From positions 18,556,002 to 18,620,001 of the forward strand of contig NC_092226.1 in assembly GCF_036320965.1 (NCBI RefSeq): DNA of 64,000 nucleotides. Reading direction: 5' to 3'. The stretch's first letter is position 1. Each line of letters starts with the position of its first letter. The notes under the pieces are model-generated. The model worked only from the letters and a program-made list of their open reading frames with translations, did no database searches and was not told the origin of the DNA. This DNA is from Panulirus ornatus. Lineage: Eukaryota > Arthropoda > Malacostraca > Decapoda > Palinuridae. Shown here piece by piece: positions 49,066 to 61,800 of the stretch. A program made the position numbers and the translations under genes.

Positions 49066-52000
49066 ATAAAATTATATCTATACACTGATTTTGATTAGAA
49101 TCTGAGGAAGTTGAAAATCTGAGCAAAAAAAATGCAAGGTTATAGCCTTGGATTTTTCTTTATTTTTTTGAAAAAATAGATTTTCTTCAAATTATCAGTA
49201 TAAATAATCTTATGTATGCTGAGTGCGAATATCTGGTCAAAATCTAAACATTAGTATAATTTCTCGATTCATTAGCATTTACATTTTATAATTAGTCCAG
49301 GTGCTAATTAAACGGTTAATATTATAAATTACAGACTTTTGACTCCAAATACCTAAATACCAAATAAAATAACGTTTATACACTGATTTTTATTAGAATA
49401 TGAGGAAGTTGAAAATCTGAGCAAAAAAAATGGATTTTTCTTGATTTTTTTGAAAAAATAAATTTTCTTGACATTTTCAGCATAGATAATTTTATGTATG
49501 CCGAATACGAATCTGTGGTCAAAATAAAAAAAATCCTATAATCAGTCGAGCAATTAGCATTTACATTTTATAATTAGTCCAGGATCTAATTAAACGGTCA
49601 GTATTATGAATTACAGACTTTTGACTCCAAATACTTAAAAACCATATAAAATCATACCTATACTCTGATTTTTATTAAAATATGAGCAAAAGAAAATGCA
49701 AGGCTAGAGTCTTGGATATTTTTTGATTTTCTTGAAAAATAAATTTTCTTTAAATTTTCAGCATAACTACTCTTATGTGTGCTGAGTGCGAATCTTTGGT
49801 CAAAATCTAAAAATTAGTTTAATTACTCGAGTAATTAGCATTTATATTTTATCATAATAAGTGCATGTGGTAATTAAAGGGTTAATGTAATGAATTACAG
49901 TCTTTTGACTCCAAATACTTAAATACTATATAAAATAACATCAATAAACTGATTTTTATTAGAATCTGAGGAAGTTGAAAATCTGAGCAAAGAAAAAAAA
50001 AAAAATGCCAGGCTAGAGCCTTGGATTTTTCTTGATTTTTTGAAAAAATAGATTTTCTTGAAATTTTCAGCATAAATAATTTTGTGTAGGCTGAATGTGA
50101 ATCTGTAGTCAAAATCTAAAGATTAGTATAATTTCTCGAGTAATTAGCATTTACATTTTATCATAATTAGTCAAGGTGCTAATTAAACGGTTAATAATAT
50201 GAATTACAGTCTTTTGACTCCAAATACTTAAATATCATATAAAATTACATCTATACACTGATTTTTATTAAAATCTGAGGAAGTTGAAAGTTTCAGCAAA
50301 AAAAATGCAAGGCTATAGCCTTGGATTTTTCTTGATTTTTTTTGAGAAAATAAATTATCTCAAAATTTTCAGGATAGATACTTTTATGTATGCTGAAAAC
50401 GAATCTGTGACCAAAATAAAAAAATCCTATAATCAGTCGAGTAATTAGCATTTACATTTTATCATAATTAGTCTAGGATCTAATTAAACGGTCAGTATTA
50501 TGAATTACAGACTTTTGACTCCAAATACTTCAATACCATATAAAATTACATCTATACACTGATTTTTATTAGAACCTAAGGAAGTTGAAATCTGAGCAAA
50601 AAAAATGCAATAGCCTTGGATTTATCATGTTTTGAAAAAATAGATTTTCTTGAAATTTTCCGCATAGATACTTTTATGTATGCTGAATACTAATGTCTGA
50701 TCAAAATCTAAAAATTAATATAACTACTCGAGTAATTAGCATTTACATTTTATCATAATTAGTCCAGGTGCTAATTAAACGCTTAATAATATGAATTACA
50801 GTCTTTTGACTCCAAATACTTAAATATCATATAAAATTACATCTATACACTGATTTTTATTAAAATCTGAGGAAGTTGAAACTTTGAGCAAAAAAAATGC
50901 AAGGCTATAGCCTAGGATTTTTCTTTATTTTTTTGAAAAAATAGATTTTCTTGAAATATTCAGCATAAATAATTTTGTGTAGGCTGAGTGCGAATCTCTG
51001 GTCAAAATCTAAAAATTAGTATAATTTCTCGAGTAATTAGCATTTACATTTTATCATAATTAGTCGAGGTGCTAATTAAACGGTTAATAATATGAATTAC
51101 AGTCTTTTGACTCCAAATACTTAAATATCATATAAAATTACATCTATACACTGATTTTTATTAAAATCTGAGGAAGTTGAAAGTTATAGCAAAAAAAATG
51201 CAAGGCTATACCCTTGGATTTTTCTTGATTTTTTTGAGAAAATAAATTATCTCAAAATTTTCAGGATAGATACTTTTATGTATGCTGAAAACGAATCTGT
51301 GGCCAAAATAAAAAAATCCTATAATCAGTCGATTAATTAGCATTTACATTTTATCATAATTAGTCTAGGATCTAATTAAACGGTCAGTATTATGAATTAC
51401 AGACTTTTGACTCCAAATACTTAAATACCATATAAAATTACATCTATACACTGATTTTTATTAGAACCTGAGGAAGTTGAAATCTGAGCAAAAAAAATGC
51501 AATAGCCTTGGATTTATCTTGATGTTTTGAAAAAATAGATTTTCGTGAAATTTTCCGCATAGATACTTTTATGTATGCTGAATACTAATGCCCGATCAAA
51601 ATCTAAAAATTAATATAACTAGAGTAATTAGCATTTACATTTTATCATAATTAGTCCAGGTGCTAATTAAACGGTTAATATTATGAATTACAGTCTTTTG
51701 ATTCCAAATACTTAAATACCATATAAAAACACATCCATACACTGATTTTTATTAAAATCTGAGGAAGTTGAAACTCTGACCTAAAAAAAATGCCTTATAG
51801 CCTTGGATTTTTCTTGATTTTTTTGAAAAAATAAATTTTCTTAAAACTTTCAGCATAGATACTTTTATGAATGCTGAAAACGAATCTATGGTCAAAATAA
51901 AAAAAATCCTATAATCAGTCGAGTAATTAGAATTTACATTTTATCATAATTAGTCTAGGATCTAATTAAACGGTCAGTATTATGAATTACAGACTTTTGA

Positions 52001-54350
52001 CTGCAAATACTTAAATACCATATAAAATTACATCTATACACTGATATTTATTAGAATCTGAGGAAGTTGAAAATCTGAGCAAAATAAATGCAATGGATTT
52101 TTCTTGATTTTTTTGAAAAAATAGATTTCCTTGAAATTTTCCGCATAGATACTTTTATGTATGCTAAATACTAATGTCTAATCAAAATCTAAAAATTAAT
52201 ATAACTACTCGAGTAATTAGCATTTACATTTTATCATAATTAGTCCGGGTGCTAATTAAACGGTTAATATTATGAATTACAGTCTTTTGACTCCAAATAC
52301 TTAAATACCATATAAAATTACATCTATACACTGATTTTTATTAGAATCTGAGGAAGTTGAAAATCTGAGCAAAAAAAATGCAAGGCTATAGTCTTGCATT
52401 TTTCTTGATTTTTTTGAGAAAACAAATTTTCTTAAAACTTACAGTAGAGATACTCTTATGTATGCTGAATACGAATCTGTGGTCAAAATAAAAAAAATCC
52501 TATAATCAGTCGAGTAATTAGCATTTACATTTTATCATAATTAGTCTAGGATCTAATTAAACGGACAGTATTATGAATTACAGACTTCAGACTCCAAATA
52601 CTTAAATACCATATAAAATTATATCTATACACTGATTTTTATTAGAATCTGAGGAAGGTGAAAGTCTGAGCAAAAAAATGCAAGGCTATAGCCTTGGATT
52701 TTTCTTTATTTTTTTGAAAAAATAGATTTTCTTGAAATTTTCAGCATAAATAATTTTGTGTAGAATGAGTGCGAATCTCTGGTCAAAATCTAAAAATTAG
52801 TATAATTTCTCGAGTAATTAGCATTTACATTTTATCATAATTAGTCCAGGTGATAATTAAACGGTTAATAATATGAATTACAGTCTTTTGACTCCAAATA
52901 CTTAAAAATCACATAAAATTACATCTATACACTGATTTTTATTAAAATCTGAGGAAGTTGAAAGTTTGAGGAAAAAAAATTGGCAAGGCCATAGCCTTGG
53001 AACTTTTCTTGATTTTTTTGAGAAAATAAATTATCTCAAAATTTTCAGCATAGATACTTTTATGTATGCTGAAAACGAATCTGTGGTCAAAATAAAAAAA
53101 ATCCTATAATCAGTCGATTAATTAGCATTTACATTTTATCATAATTAGTCTAGGATCTAATTAAACGGTCAGTATTATGAATTACAGACTTTTGACTCCA
53201 AATACTTAAATACCATATAAAATTACATCTATACACTGATTTTCATTAGAACCTGAGGAAGTTGAAACCTGAGCAAAAAAAATGCAATAGCCTTGGATTA
53301 ATCTTGATGTTTTGAAAAAATAGATTTTCTTGAAATTTTCCGCATAGATACTTTTATGTATGCTGAATACTAATGCCTGATCAAAATCTAAAAATTAATA
53401 TAACTACTCGAGTAATTAGCATTTACATTTTATCATAATTAGTCCAGGTGCTAATTAAACGGTTAATATTATGAATTACAGACTTTTGACTCCAAATACT
53501 TAAATACCATATAAAATTACATCTATACACTGATTTTTATTAGAATCTGAGGAAGTTGAAAATCTGAGCAAAAAAAAATGCAAGGCTATAGCCTTGGATT
53601 TTTCTTGATTTTTTGAAAAAATAGATTTTCTTGAAATTTTCAGCATGAATAATTTTCTGTAGGCTGAGTGCGAATCTCTAGTCAAATTCTAAAAATTAGT
53701 ATAATTACTCGAGTAATTAGCATTTACATTTTATCATAATTAGTCCAGGTGCTAATTAAACGGTTAATAATATGAATTACAGTCTTTTGACTCCAAATAC
53801 TTAAATACCATATAAAATTACATCTATACTCTGATTTTTATTAAAATCTCAGGAAGTTGAAAGTTTCAACAAAAAAATGGATTTTTCTTGATATTTTTGA
53901 GAAAATAAATTATCTCAAAATTTTCAGCATAGATACTTTTATGTATGCTGAAAACGAATCTGTGGTCAAAATAAAAAAAATCCTATAATCAGTCGATTAA
54001 TTAGCATTTACATTTTATCATAATTAGTCTAGGATCTAATTAAACGGTCAGTATTATGAATTACAGACTTTTGACTCCAAATACTTAAATACCATATAAA
54101 ATTACATCTATACACTGATTTTTATTAGAACCTGAGGAAGTTGAAACCTGAGCAAAAAAAATTGAATAGCCTTGGATTTATCTTGATGTTTTGCAAAAAA
54201 TAGATTTTCTTGAAATTTTCCGCATAGATACTTTTATGTATGCTGAATACTAATGCCTGATCAAAATCTAAAAATTAGTATAACTACTCGAATAATTAGC
54301 ATTTACATTTTACCATAATTAGTCCAGGTGCTAATTAAACGGTTAATATT

Positions 54351-55643
54351 ATGAATTACAGTTTGTTGAGTATTCCTGGTAAATTATATGGGAGGGTATT
54401 GATTGAGAGGGTGAAGGCATGTACAGAGCATCAGATTGGGGAAGAGCAGTGCGGTTTCAGAAGTGGTAGAGGATGTGTGGATCAGGTGTTTGCTTTGAAG
54501 AATGTATGTGAGAAATACTTAGAAAAGCAAATGGATTTGTATGTAGCATTTATGGATCTGGAGAAGGCATATGATAGAGTTGATAGAGATGCTCTGTGGA
54601 AGGTATTAAGAATATATGGTGTGGGAGGCAAGTTGTTAGAAGCAGTGAAAAGTTTTTATCGAGGATGTAAGGCATGTGTACGTGTAGGAAGAGAGGAAAG
54701 TGATTGGTTCTCAGTGAATGTAGGTTTGCGGCAGGGGTGTGTGATGTCTCCATGGTTGTTTAATTTGTTTATGGATGGGGTTGTTAGGGAGGTAAATGCA
54801 AGAGTCTTGGAAAGAGGGGCAAGTATGAAGTCTGTTGGGGATGAGAGAGCTTGGGAAGTGAGTCAGTTGTTGTTCGCTGATGATACAGCGCTGGTGGCGG
54901 ATTCATGTGAGAAACTGCAGAAGCTGGTGACGGAGTTTGGTAAAGTGTGTGGAAGAAGAAAGTTAAGAGTAAATGTCAATAAGAGCAAGGTTATTAGGTA
55001 CAGTAGGGTTGAGGGTCAAGTTAATTGGGAGGTGAGTTTGAATGGTGAGAGGCTGGAGGAAGTGAAGTGTTTTAGATATCTGGGAGTGGATCTGTCAGCG
55101 GATGGAACCATGGAAGCGGAAGTGGATCATAGGGTGGGGGAGGGGGCGAAAATTTTGGGAGCCTTGAAAAATGTGTGGAAGTCGAGAACATTATCCCGGA
55201 AAGCAAAAATGGGTATGTTTGAAGGAATAGTAGTTCCAACAATGTTGTATGGTTGCGAGGCGTGGGCTATGGATAGAGTTGTGCGTAGGAGGATGGATGT
55301 GCTGGAAATGAGATGTTTGAGGACAATGTGTGGTGTGAGGTGGTTTGATCGAGTAAGTAACGTAAGGGTAAGAGAGATGTGTGGAAATAAAAAGAGCGTG
55401 GTTGAGAGAGCAGAAGAGGGTGTTTTGAAATGGTTTGGGCACATGGAGAGAATGAGTGAGGAAAGATTGACCAAGAGGATATATGTGTCGGAGGTGGAGG
55501 GAACGAGGAGAAGAGGGAGACCAAATTGGAGGTGGAAAGATGGAGTGAAAAGGATTTTGTGTGATCGGGGCCTGAACATGCAGGAGGGTGAAAGGAGGGC
55601 AAGGAATAGAGTGAATTGGAGCGATGTGGTATACAGGGGTTGA
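54351..55643 (+). CDS. RTE-like reverse transcriptase, 5'-truncated but open (430 codons)
   Basis: An uninterrupted frame of the LINE at 54361-55841. The first codons (ATG AAT TAC and part of AGT) come from the satellite monomer, so the start is a by-product of the insertion. RT landmarks: CGFRSGRGCVDQVFALK (residues 34-50); motif A FMDLEKAYD (67-75); motif B GLRQGCVMSPWLFNLFMD (125-142); the catalytic FADD at 175-178; then VNVNKSKVIRYSRVEG. The C-terminal domain has MLYGCEAWAMDRVVRRR, a VLKWFGHMERM block and RRRGRPNWRWKDGV. It ends at VVYRG-TGA, about a dozen codons before the NGLNQGM end of other copies. The RT catalytic residues look intact, but without the endonuclease the copy is unlikely to move by itself, and expression within the satellite is doubtful. 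Confidence 0.85.
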   Translation: MNYSLLSIPGKLYGRVLIERVKACTEHQIGEEQCGFRSGRGCVDQVFALKNVCEKYLEKQMDLYVAFMDLEKAYDRVDRDALWKVLRIYGVGGKLLEAVKSFYRGCKACVRVGREESDWFSVNVGLRQGCVMSPWLFNLFMDGVVREVNARVLERGASMKSVGDERAWEVSQLLFADDTALVADSCEKLQKLVTEFGKVCGRRKLRVNVNKSKVIRYSRVEGQVNWEVSLNGERLEEVKCFRYLGVDLSADGTMEAEVDHRVGEGAKILGALKNVWKSRTLSRKAKMGMFEGIVVPTMLYGCEAWAMDRVVRRRMDVLEMRCLRTMCGVRWFDRVSNVRVREMCGNKKSVVERAEEGVLKWFGHMERMSEERLTKRIYVSEVEGTRRRGRPNWRWKDGVKRILCDRGLNMQEGERRARNRVNWSDVVYRG

Positions 55644-55841
55644 CGTGCTGTCAGTGGATTGAATCAAGGCATGTGAAGCGTCTGGGGTAAACCATGGAAA
55701 GCTGTGTAGGTATGTATATTTGCGTGTGTGGATGTGTGTATGTACATGTGTATGGGGGGGGTTGGGCCATATCTTTCGTCTGTTTCCTTGCGCTACCTCG
55801 CAGACGCGGGAGACAGCGACAAAGTATAAAAAAAAAAAAAA
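54361..55841 (+). mobile_element. Young RTE-like LINE inserted in the satellite, RT intact, poly(A)
   Basis: A 5'-truncated insertion between ATGAATTACA and GTCTTTTGACTCC of a type I monomer. It ends in the GCGCTACCTCGC...GACAAAGTAT tail and an A run to 55841. The 5' junction shows an AGT overlap between satellite and element. No longer target duplication can be seen. It covers RT from its N-terminal blocks (LSIPGKLYGRVLIERV) through the C-terminal domain, and the short 3' UTR. The endonuclease and linker are missing. It is almost identical in protein to the nested copy at 13600-14469. Confidence 0.93.
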
Positions 55842-58800
55842 GTCTTTTGACTCCAAATACTTAAATACCATATAAAATCATATCTATACACTGATTTTTA
55901 TTAGAATCTGAGGAAGTTGAAAATCTGAGCAAAAAGAAAATGCAAGGCTATAGCCTTGGATTTTTCTTGATTTTTTGAAAAAATAGATTTTCTTGAAAAT
56001 TTCAGCATGAATAATTTTCTGTAGGCTGAGTGCGAATCTCTAGTCAAAATCTAAAAATTAGTATAATTCCTCGAGTAATTAGCAATTACATATCATAATT
56101 AGTCCAGGTGCTAATTAAACGGTTAATAATATGAATTACAGTCTTTTGACTCCAAATACTTAAATACCATATAAAATTACATCTATACACTGATTTTTAT
56201 TAAAATAAATTTTCTTAAAATTTTCAGCATAGATACTTTTATGAATGCTGAAAACGAATCTGTGGTCAAAATCAAAAAAATCCAATAATCAGTCGAGTAA
56301 TAAGCATTTACATTTCATCATAATTAGTCTAGGATCTAATTAAACGGTCAGTATTATGAATTACAGACTTTTGACTCCAAATACTTAAATACCATATAAA
56401 ATTACATCTATACACTGATATTTATTAAAATCTGAGGAAGTTGAAAATCTGAGCAAAATAAATGCAATGGATTTTTCTTGATTTTTTGAAAAAATAGATT
56501 TTCTTGAAATTTTCCGCATAGATACTTTTATGTATGCTGAATACTAATGTCTAATCAAAATCTAAAAATTAATATAACTACTCGAGTAATTAGCATTTAC
56601 ATTTTACCATAATTAGTCCAGGTGCTAATTAAACGGTTGATATAATGAATTACAGTCTTTTGACTCCAAATACTTAAATACCATATAAAATTACATCTAT
56701 ACACAGATTTTTATTAGAATCTGAGGAAGTTGAAAATCTGAGCAAAAAAAATGCCTTGGATTTTTCTTGATTTTTTTGAGAAAACAAATTTTCTTAAAAT
56801 TTTCAGCAGAGATACGTTTATGTATGCTGAAAACGAATCTGTGGTTAAAATAAAAAAAATCCTATAATCACTCGACTAATTAGCATTTACATTTTATCAT
56901 AATTAGTCTAGGATCTAATTAACGGTCAGTATTATGAATTACAGACTTTTGACTCCAAATACTTAAATACCATATAAAATTATATCTATACACTGATTTT
57001 CATTAGAATCTGAGGAAGTTGAAAGTCTGAGCCAAAAAATGCAAGGCTATAGCCTTGGATTTTTCTTGATTTTTTTGAAAAAATAGATTTTCTGGAAATT
57101 TTCAGCATAAATACTTTTATGTATGCTGAGTGCGAATCTCTGGTCAAAATCTAAAAATTAGTATAATTACTCGAGTAATTAGCATTTACATTTTATCATA
57201 ATTAGTCCAGGTGCTAATTAAACGGTTAATAATATGAATTACAGTCTTTTGACTCCAAATACTTAAATACCATATAAAATTACATCTATACACTGATTTT
57301 TATCAAAATCTCAGGAAGTTGAAAATCTGAGTTAAAAAAAAAATGCAAGGCTATAGTCTGGATATTTCTTGTTTTTTTTGAAAAAATAAATTTTCTTAAA
57401 ATTTTCAACATAGATACTTTTAGGAATGCTGAAAACGAATCTGTGGTCAAAATAAAAAAAATCCAATAATCAGTCGAGTAATTAGCATTTACATTTTATC
57501 ATAATTAGTCTAGGATCTAATTAAACGGTCAGTATTATGAATTACAGACTTTTGACTGCAAATACTTAAATACAATATAAAATTACATCTATACACTGAT
57601 ATTTATTAAAATCCGAGGAAGTTGAAAATCTGAGCAAAATAAATGCAATGGATTTTTCTTGATTTTTTTGAAAAAATAGATTTTCTTGAAATTTGCCGCA
57701 TAGATACTTTTATGTATGCTGAATACTAATGTCTAATCAAAATCTAAAAATTAATATAACTACTCGAGTAATTAGTATTTACATTTTATCATAATTAGTC
57801 CAGGTGCTAATTAAACGTTTAATATTATGAATTACAGTCTTTTGACTCCAAATACTTAAATACCATATAAAATTACATCTATACACTGATTTTTATTACA
57901 GTCTGAGGAAGTTGAAAATCTGAGCAAAAAAAAATGCAAGGCTATATATAGTCTTGGATTTTTCTTGATTTTTTTGAGAAAACAAATTTTCTTAAAATTT
58001 TCAGCAGAGATACTTTTATGTATGCTGAAACGAATCTGTGGTCAAAATAAAAAAAATCCTATAATCAGTCGACTAATTAGCATTTACATTTTATCATAAG
58101 TAGTCTAGGATCTAATTAAACGGTCAGTATTATGAATTACAGACTTTTGACTCCAAATACTTAAATACCATATAAAATTAAATCTATACATTAATTTTGA
58201 TTAGAATCTGAGGAAGTTGAAAATCTGAGCAAAAAAAATGCAAGGCTATATATAGCCTTGGATTTTTCTTTATTTTTTTGAAAAAATAGATTTTCTTGAA
58301 ATTATCAGCATAAATAATCTTATGTATGCTGAGTGCGAATCTCTGGTCAAAATCTAAACATTAGTATAATTACTCGATTCATTAGCATTTACATTTTATC
58401 ATAATTAGTCCAGGTGCTAATTAAACGGTTAATATTATAAATTACAGACTTTTGACTCCAAATACTTAAATACCAAATAAAATAACGTTTATACACTGAT
58501 TTTTATTAGATTTTTCTTGATTTTTTTGAAAAAATAAATTTTCTTGACATTTTCAGCATAGATAATTTTATGTATGCCGAATACGAATCTGTGGTCAAAA
58601 TAAAAAGAATCCTATAATCAGTCGAGCAATTAGCATTTACATTTTATCATAATTAGTCCAGGATCTAATTAAACGGTCAGTATTATGAATTACAAACTTT
58701 TGACTCCAAATACTTAAATACCATATAAAATCATATATATACTCTAATTTTTATTAAAATATGAGCAAAAAAAAAATGCAAGGCTAGAGTCTTGGATATT

Positions 58801-61800
58801 TTTTGATTTTCGTGAAAAATAAATTTTCTTTAAATTTTCAGCATAAATAATTTTATATACACTGAGTGCGAATCTCTGGTCAAAATCTAAAATTTAGTAT
58901 AATTTCTCGAGTAATTAGCATTTACATTTTATCATAATTAGTCCAGGTGCTAATTAAACGGTTAATAATATGAATTACAATCTTTTGACTCCAAATACTT
59001 AAATATCATATAAAATTACATCTATACACTGATTTTTAATAAAATTTGAGGAAGTTGAAACTTTGAGCAAAAAAAATGCAAGGCTATAGCCTTGGATTTT
59101 TCTTCATTTTTTTCAGAAAATAAATTATCTTAAAATTTTCAGCATAGATACTTTTATGTATGCTGAAAACGAATCTGTGGTCAAAATAAAAAAAAAATCC
59201 TATAATCAGTCGAGTAATTAGCATTTACATTTTATCATAATTAGTCTAGGATCTAATTAAACGGTCAGTATTATGAATTACAGACTTTTGACTCCAAATA
59301 CTTAAATACCATATAAAATTACATCTATACACTGATTTTTATTAGAAACTGAGGAAGTTGAAATCTGAGCAAAAAAAAATGCAAGGCTATAGTATATAGC
59401 CTTGGATTTATCTTGATTTTTTGAAAAAATACATTTTCTTGAAATTTTCCGCATAGATACTTTTATGTATGCTGAATACTAATGTCTGATCAAAATCTAA
59501 AAATTAATATAACTACTCGAGTAATTAGCATTTACATTTCATCATAATTAATCCAGGTGCTAATTAAACGGTTAATATTATGAATTACAGTCTTTTGACT
59601 CCAAATACTTAAATACCATATAAAATTACATCTATACACTGATTTTTATTAGAATCTGAGGAAGTTGAAAATCTGAGCAAAAAAAATGCAAGGCTATAGC
59701 CTGGGATTTTTCTTGATTTTTTTTAAAAAAAAATTCTTAAAATTTTCAGCATAGATACTTTTATGAATGCTGAAAACGAATCTGTGGTCAAAATAAAAAA
59801 GATCCTATAATCAGTCAAGTAATTAGCAATTACATTTTATCATAATTAGTCTAGGATCTAATTAAACGGTCAGTATTATGAATTACAGACTTTTAACTGC
59901 AAATACTTAAATACCATATACAATTACATCTATACACTGATATTTATTAGAATCTGAGGAAGTTGAAAATCTGAGCAAAAAAAATGCAATGGATTTTTCT
60001 TGATTTTTTTGAAAAAATAGATTTTCTTGAAATTTTCCGCATAGATACTTTTATGTATGCTGAATACTAATGTCTAATCAAAATCTAAAAATTAATATAA
60101 CTACTTGAGTAACTAGCATTTACATTTTATCATAATTAGTCCAGGTGCTAATTAAACGGTTAATATTATGAATTACAGTCTTTTGACTCCAAATACTTAA
60201 ATACCATAGAAAATTACATCTATACACTGATTTTTATTAGAATCTGAGGAAGTGGAAAATCTGAGCAAAAAAAAATGCAAGGCTATAGCCTTGGATTTTT
60301 CTTGATTTTTTTGAGAGAATCAATTATCTAAAAATTTTCAGCAGAGATACTTTTATGTATGCTGAAAACGAATCTGTGGTCAAAATAAAAAATCCTATAA
60401 TCAGTCGAGTAATTAGCATTTATATTTTATCATAATTAGTTTAGGATCTAATTAAACGGTCAGTATTATGAATTACAGACTTTTGACTCCAAATACTTAA
60501 ATACCATATAAAATTATATCTATACACTGATTTTTATTAGAATCTGAGGAAGTTGAAAGTTTGAGCCAAAAAATGCAAGGCTATAGCCTTGGATTTTTCT
60601 TTATTTCTTTGAAAAAATAGATTTTTTGAAATTTTCAGCATAAATACTTTTATGTATGCTGAGTGGGAATCTTTGGTCAAAACCGAAAAATTAATATAAT
60701 TAATCGAGGAATTAGCATTTATATTTTATCATAATTAGTGTAGGTGGTAATTAAACGGTTATTATAATGAACTACAGTCTTTTGACTTGAAATACTTAAA
60801 TACTATATAAAATACCATCTATACACTGATTTTTATTAGAATCTGAGGAAGTTGAAAATTTGAGCAAAAAAAATTCCTTGGATTTTTCTTGATTTTTTGA
60901 AAAAATAGATTTTCTTGAAATTTTAAGCATAAATAATTTTCTGTAGGCTGAGTGCGAATCTCTGGTCAAAATCTAAAAATTAGTATAATTACTCGAGTAA
61001 TTAGCATTTACATTTTATCATAATTAGTCCAGGTGCTAATTAAACGGTTAATATGAATTACAGTCTTTTGACTCGAAATACTTACATGCCATATAAAATT
61101 ACATCTATACACTGATTTTCATTAAAATCTGAGGAAGTTGAAAATCTGAGCAAAAAAAATGCAAGGCTATAGCCTTGGATTTTTCTTGATTTTTTTGAGA
61201 AAATCAATTATCTAAAGATTTTCAACAAAGATACTTTTATGTATGCTGAAAACGAATCTGTGGTCAAAATAAAAAAAAAATTCTATAATCAGTCGAGTAA
61301 TTAGCATTTACATTTTATCATAATTAGTCTAGGATCTAATTAAATGGTCAGTATTATGTATTACAGACTTTTGACTCCAAGTACTTAAATACCATATAAA
61401 ATTACATCTATACACTGATTTTTATTAGAATCTGAGGAAGTTGAAATCTGAGCAAAAAAAATATAAGGCTATAGTATATAGCCTTGGATTTATCTAGATT
61501 TTTTGAAAAAATAGATTTTCTTAAAATTTTCCGCATAGATACTTTTATGTATGCTGAATACTAATGTCTGATCAAAATCTAAAATTTAATATAACTACTC
61601 GAGTAATTAGCATTTACATTTTATCATAATTAGTCCAGGTGGTAATTAAACGTTTAATATTATGAATTACAGTCTTTTGACTCCAAATACTTAAATACCA
61701 CATAAATTTACATCTATACACTGATTTTTATTAGAATCTGAGGAAGTTGAAAATCTGAGCAAAAAATAAATTTTCTTGTAATATTCACCATAGATAATTT

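Larger units (their letters stand above)
27861..54360. repeat. Main AT-rich satellite array, left part (290-305 bp monomers)
   Basis: Tandem monomers of roughly 290-305 bp. Each carries, in order: CTTTTGACTCCAAATACTTA, AATACCATATAAAATTACAT, CTATACACTGATTTTTATTA, GAGGAAGTTGAAAATCTGAG, a variable A run, the dyad AAGGCTATAGCCTT, TGGATTTTTCTTGATTTTTT, TTTTCTTGAAATTTTCAGCA, the dyad arm TATGCTGA, GGTCAAAATC, AGTCGAGTAATTAGCATTTA, ATTTTATCATAATTAGTC and CTAATTAAACGG. Type I monomers continue GGTTAATATTATGAATTACAG. Type II monomers have GGATCTAATTAAACGGTCAG and then ACAGAC. Left of about 31.5 kb only type I is seen; after that both types interleave. Repeated frames of 60-76 codons on the minus strand are by-products. 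No gene lies in it. Confidence 0.95.

Noticed and set aside
29134..53685. Repeated minus-strand frames of 60-85 codons in the satellite (MLKISRKSIFSK-type)
   Set aside because: They start and stop with the monomer period, vary with A-run length and have no motif. They are chance frames of the satellite.
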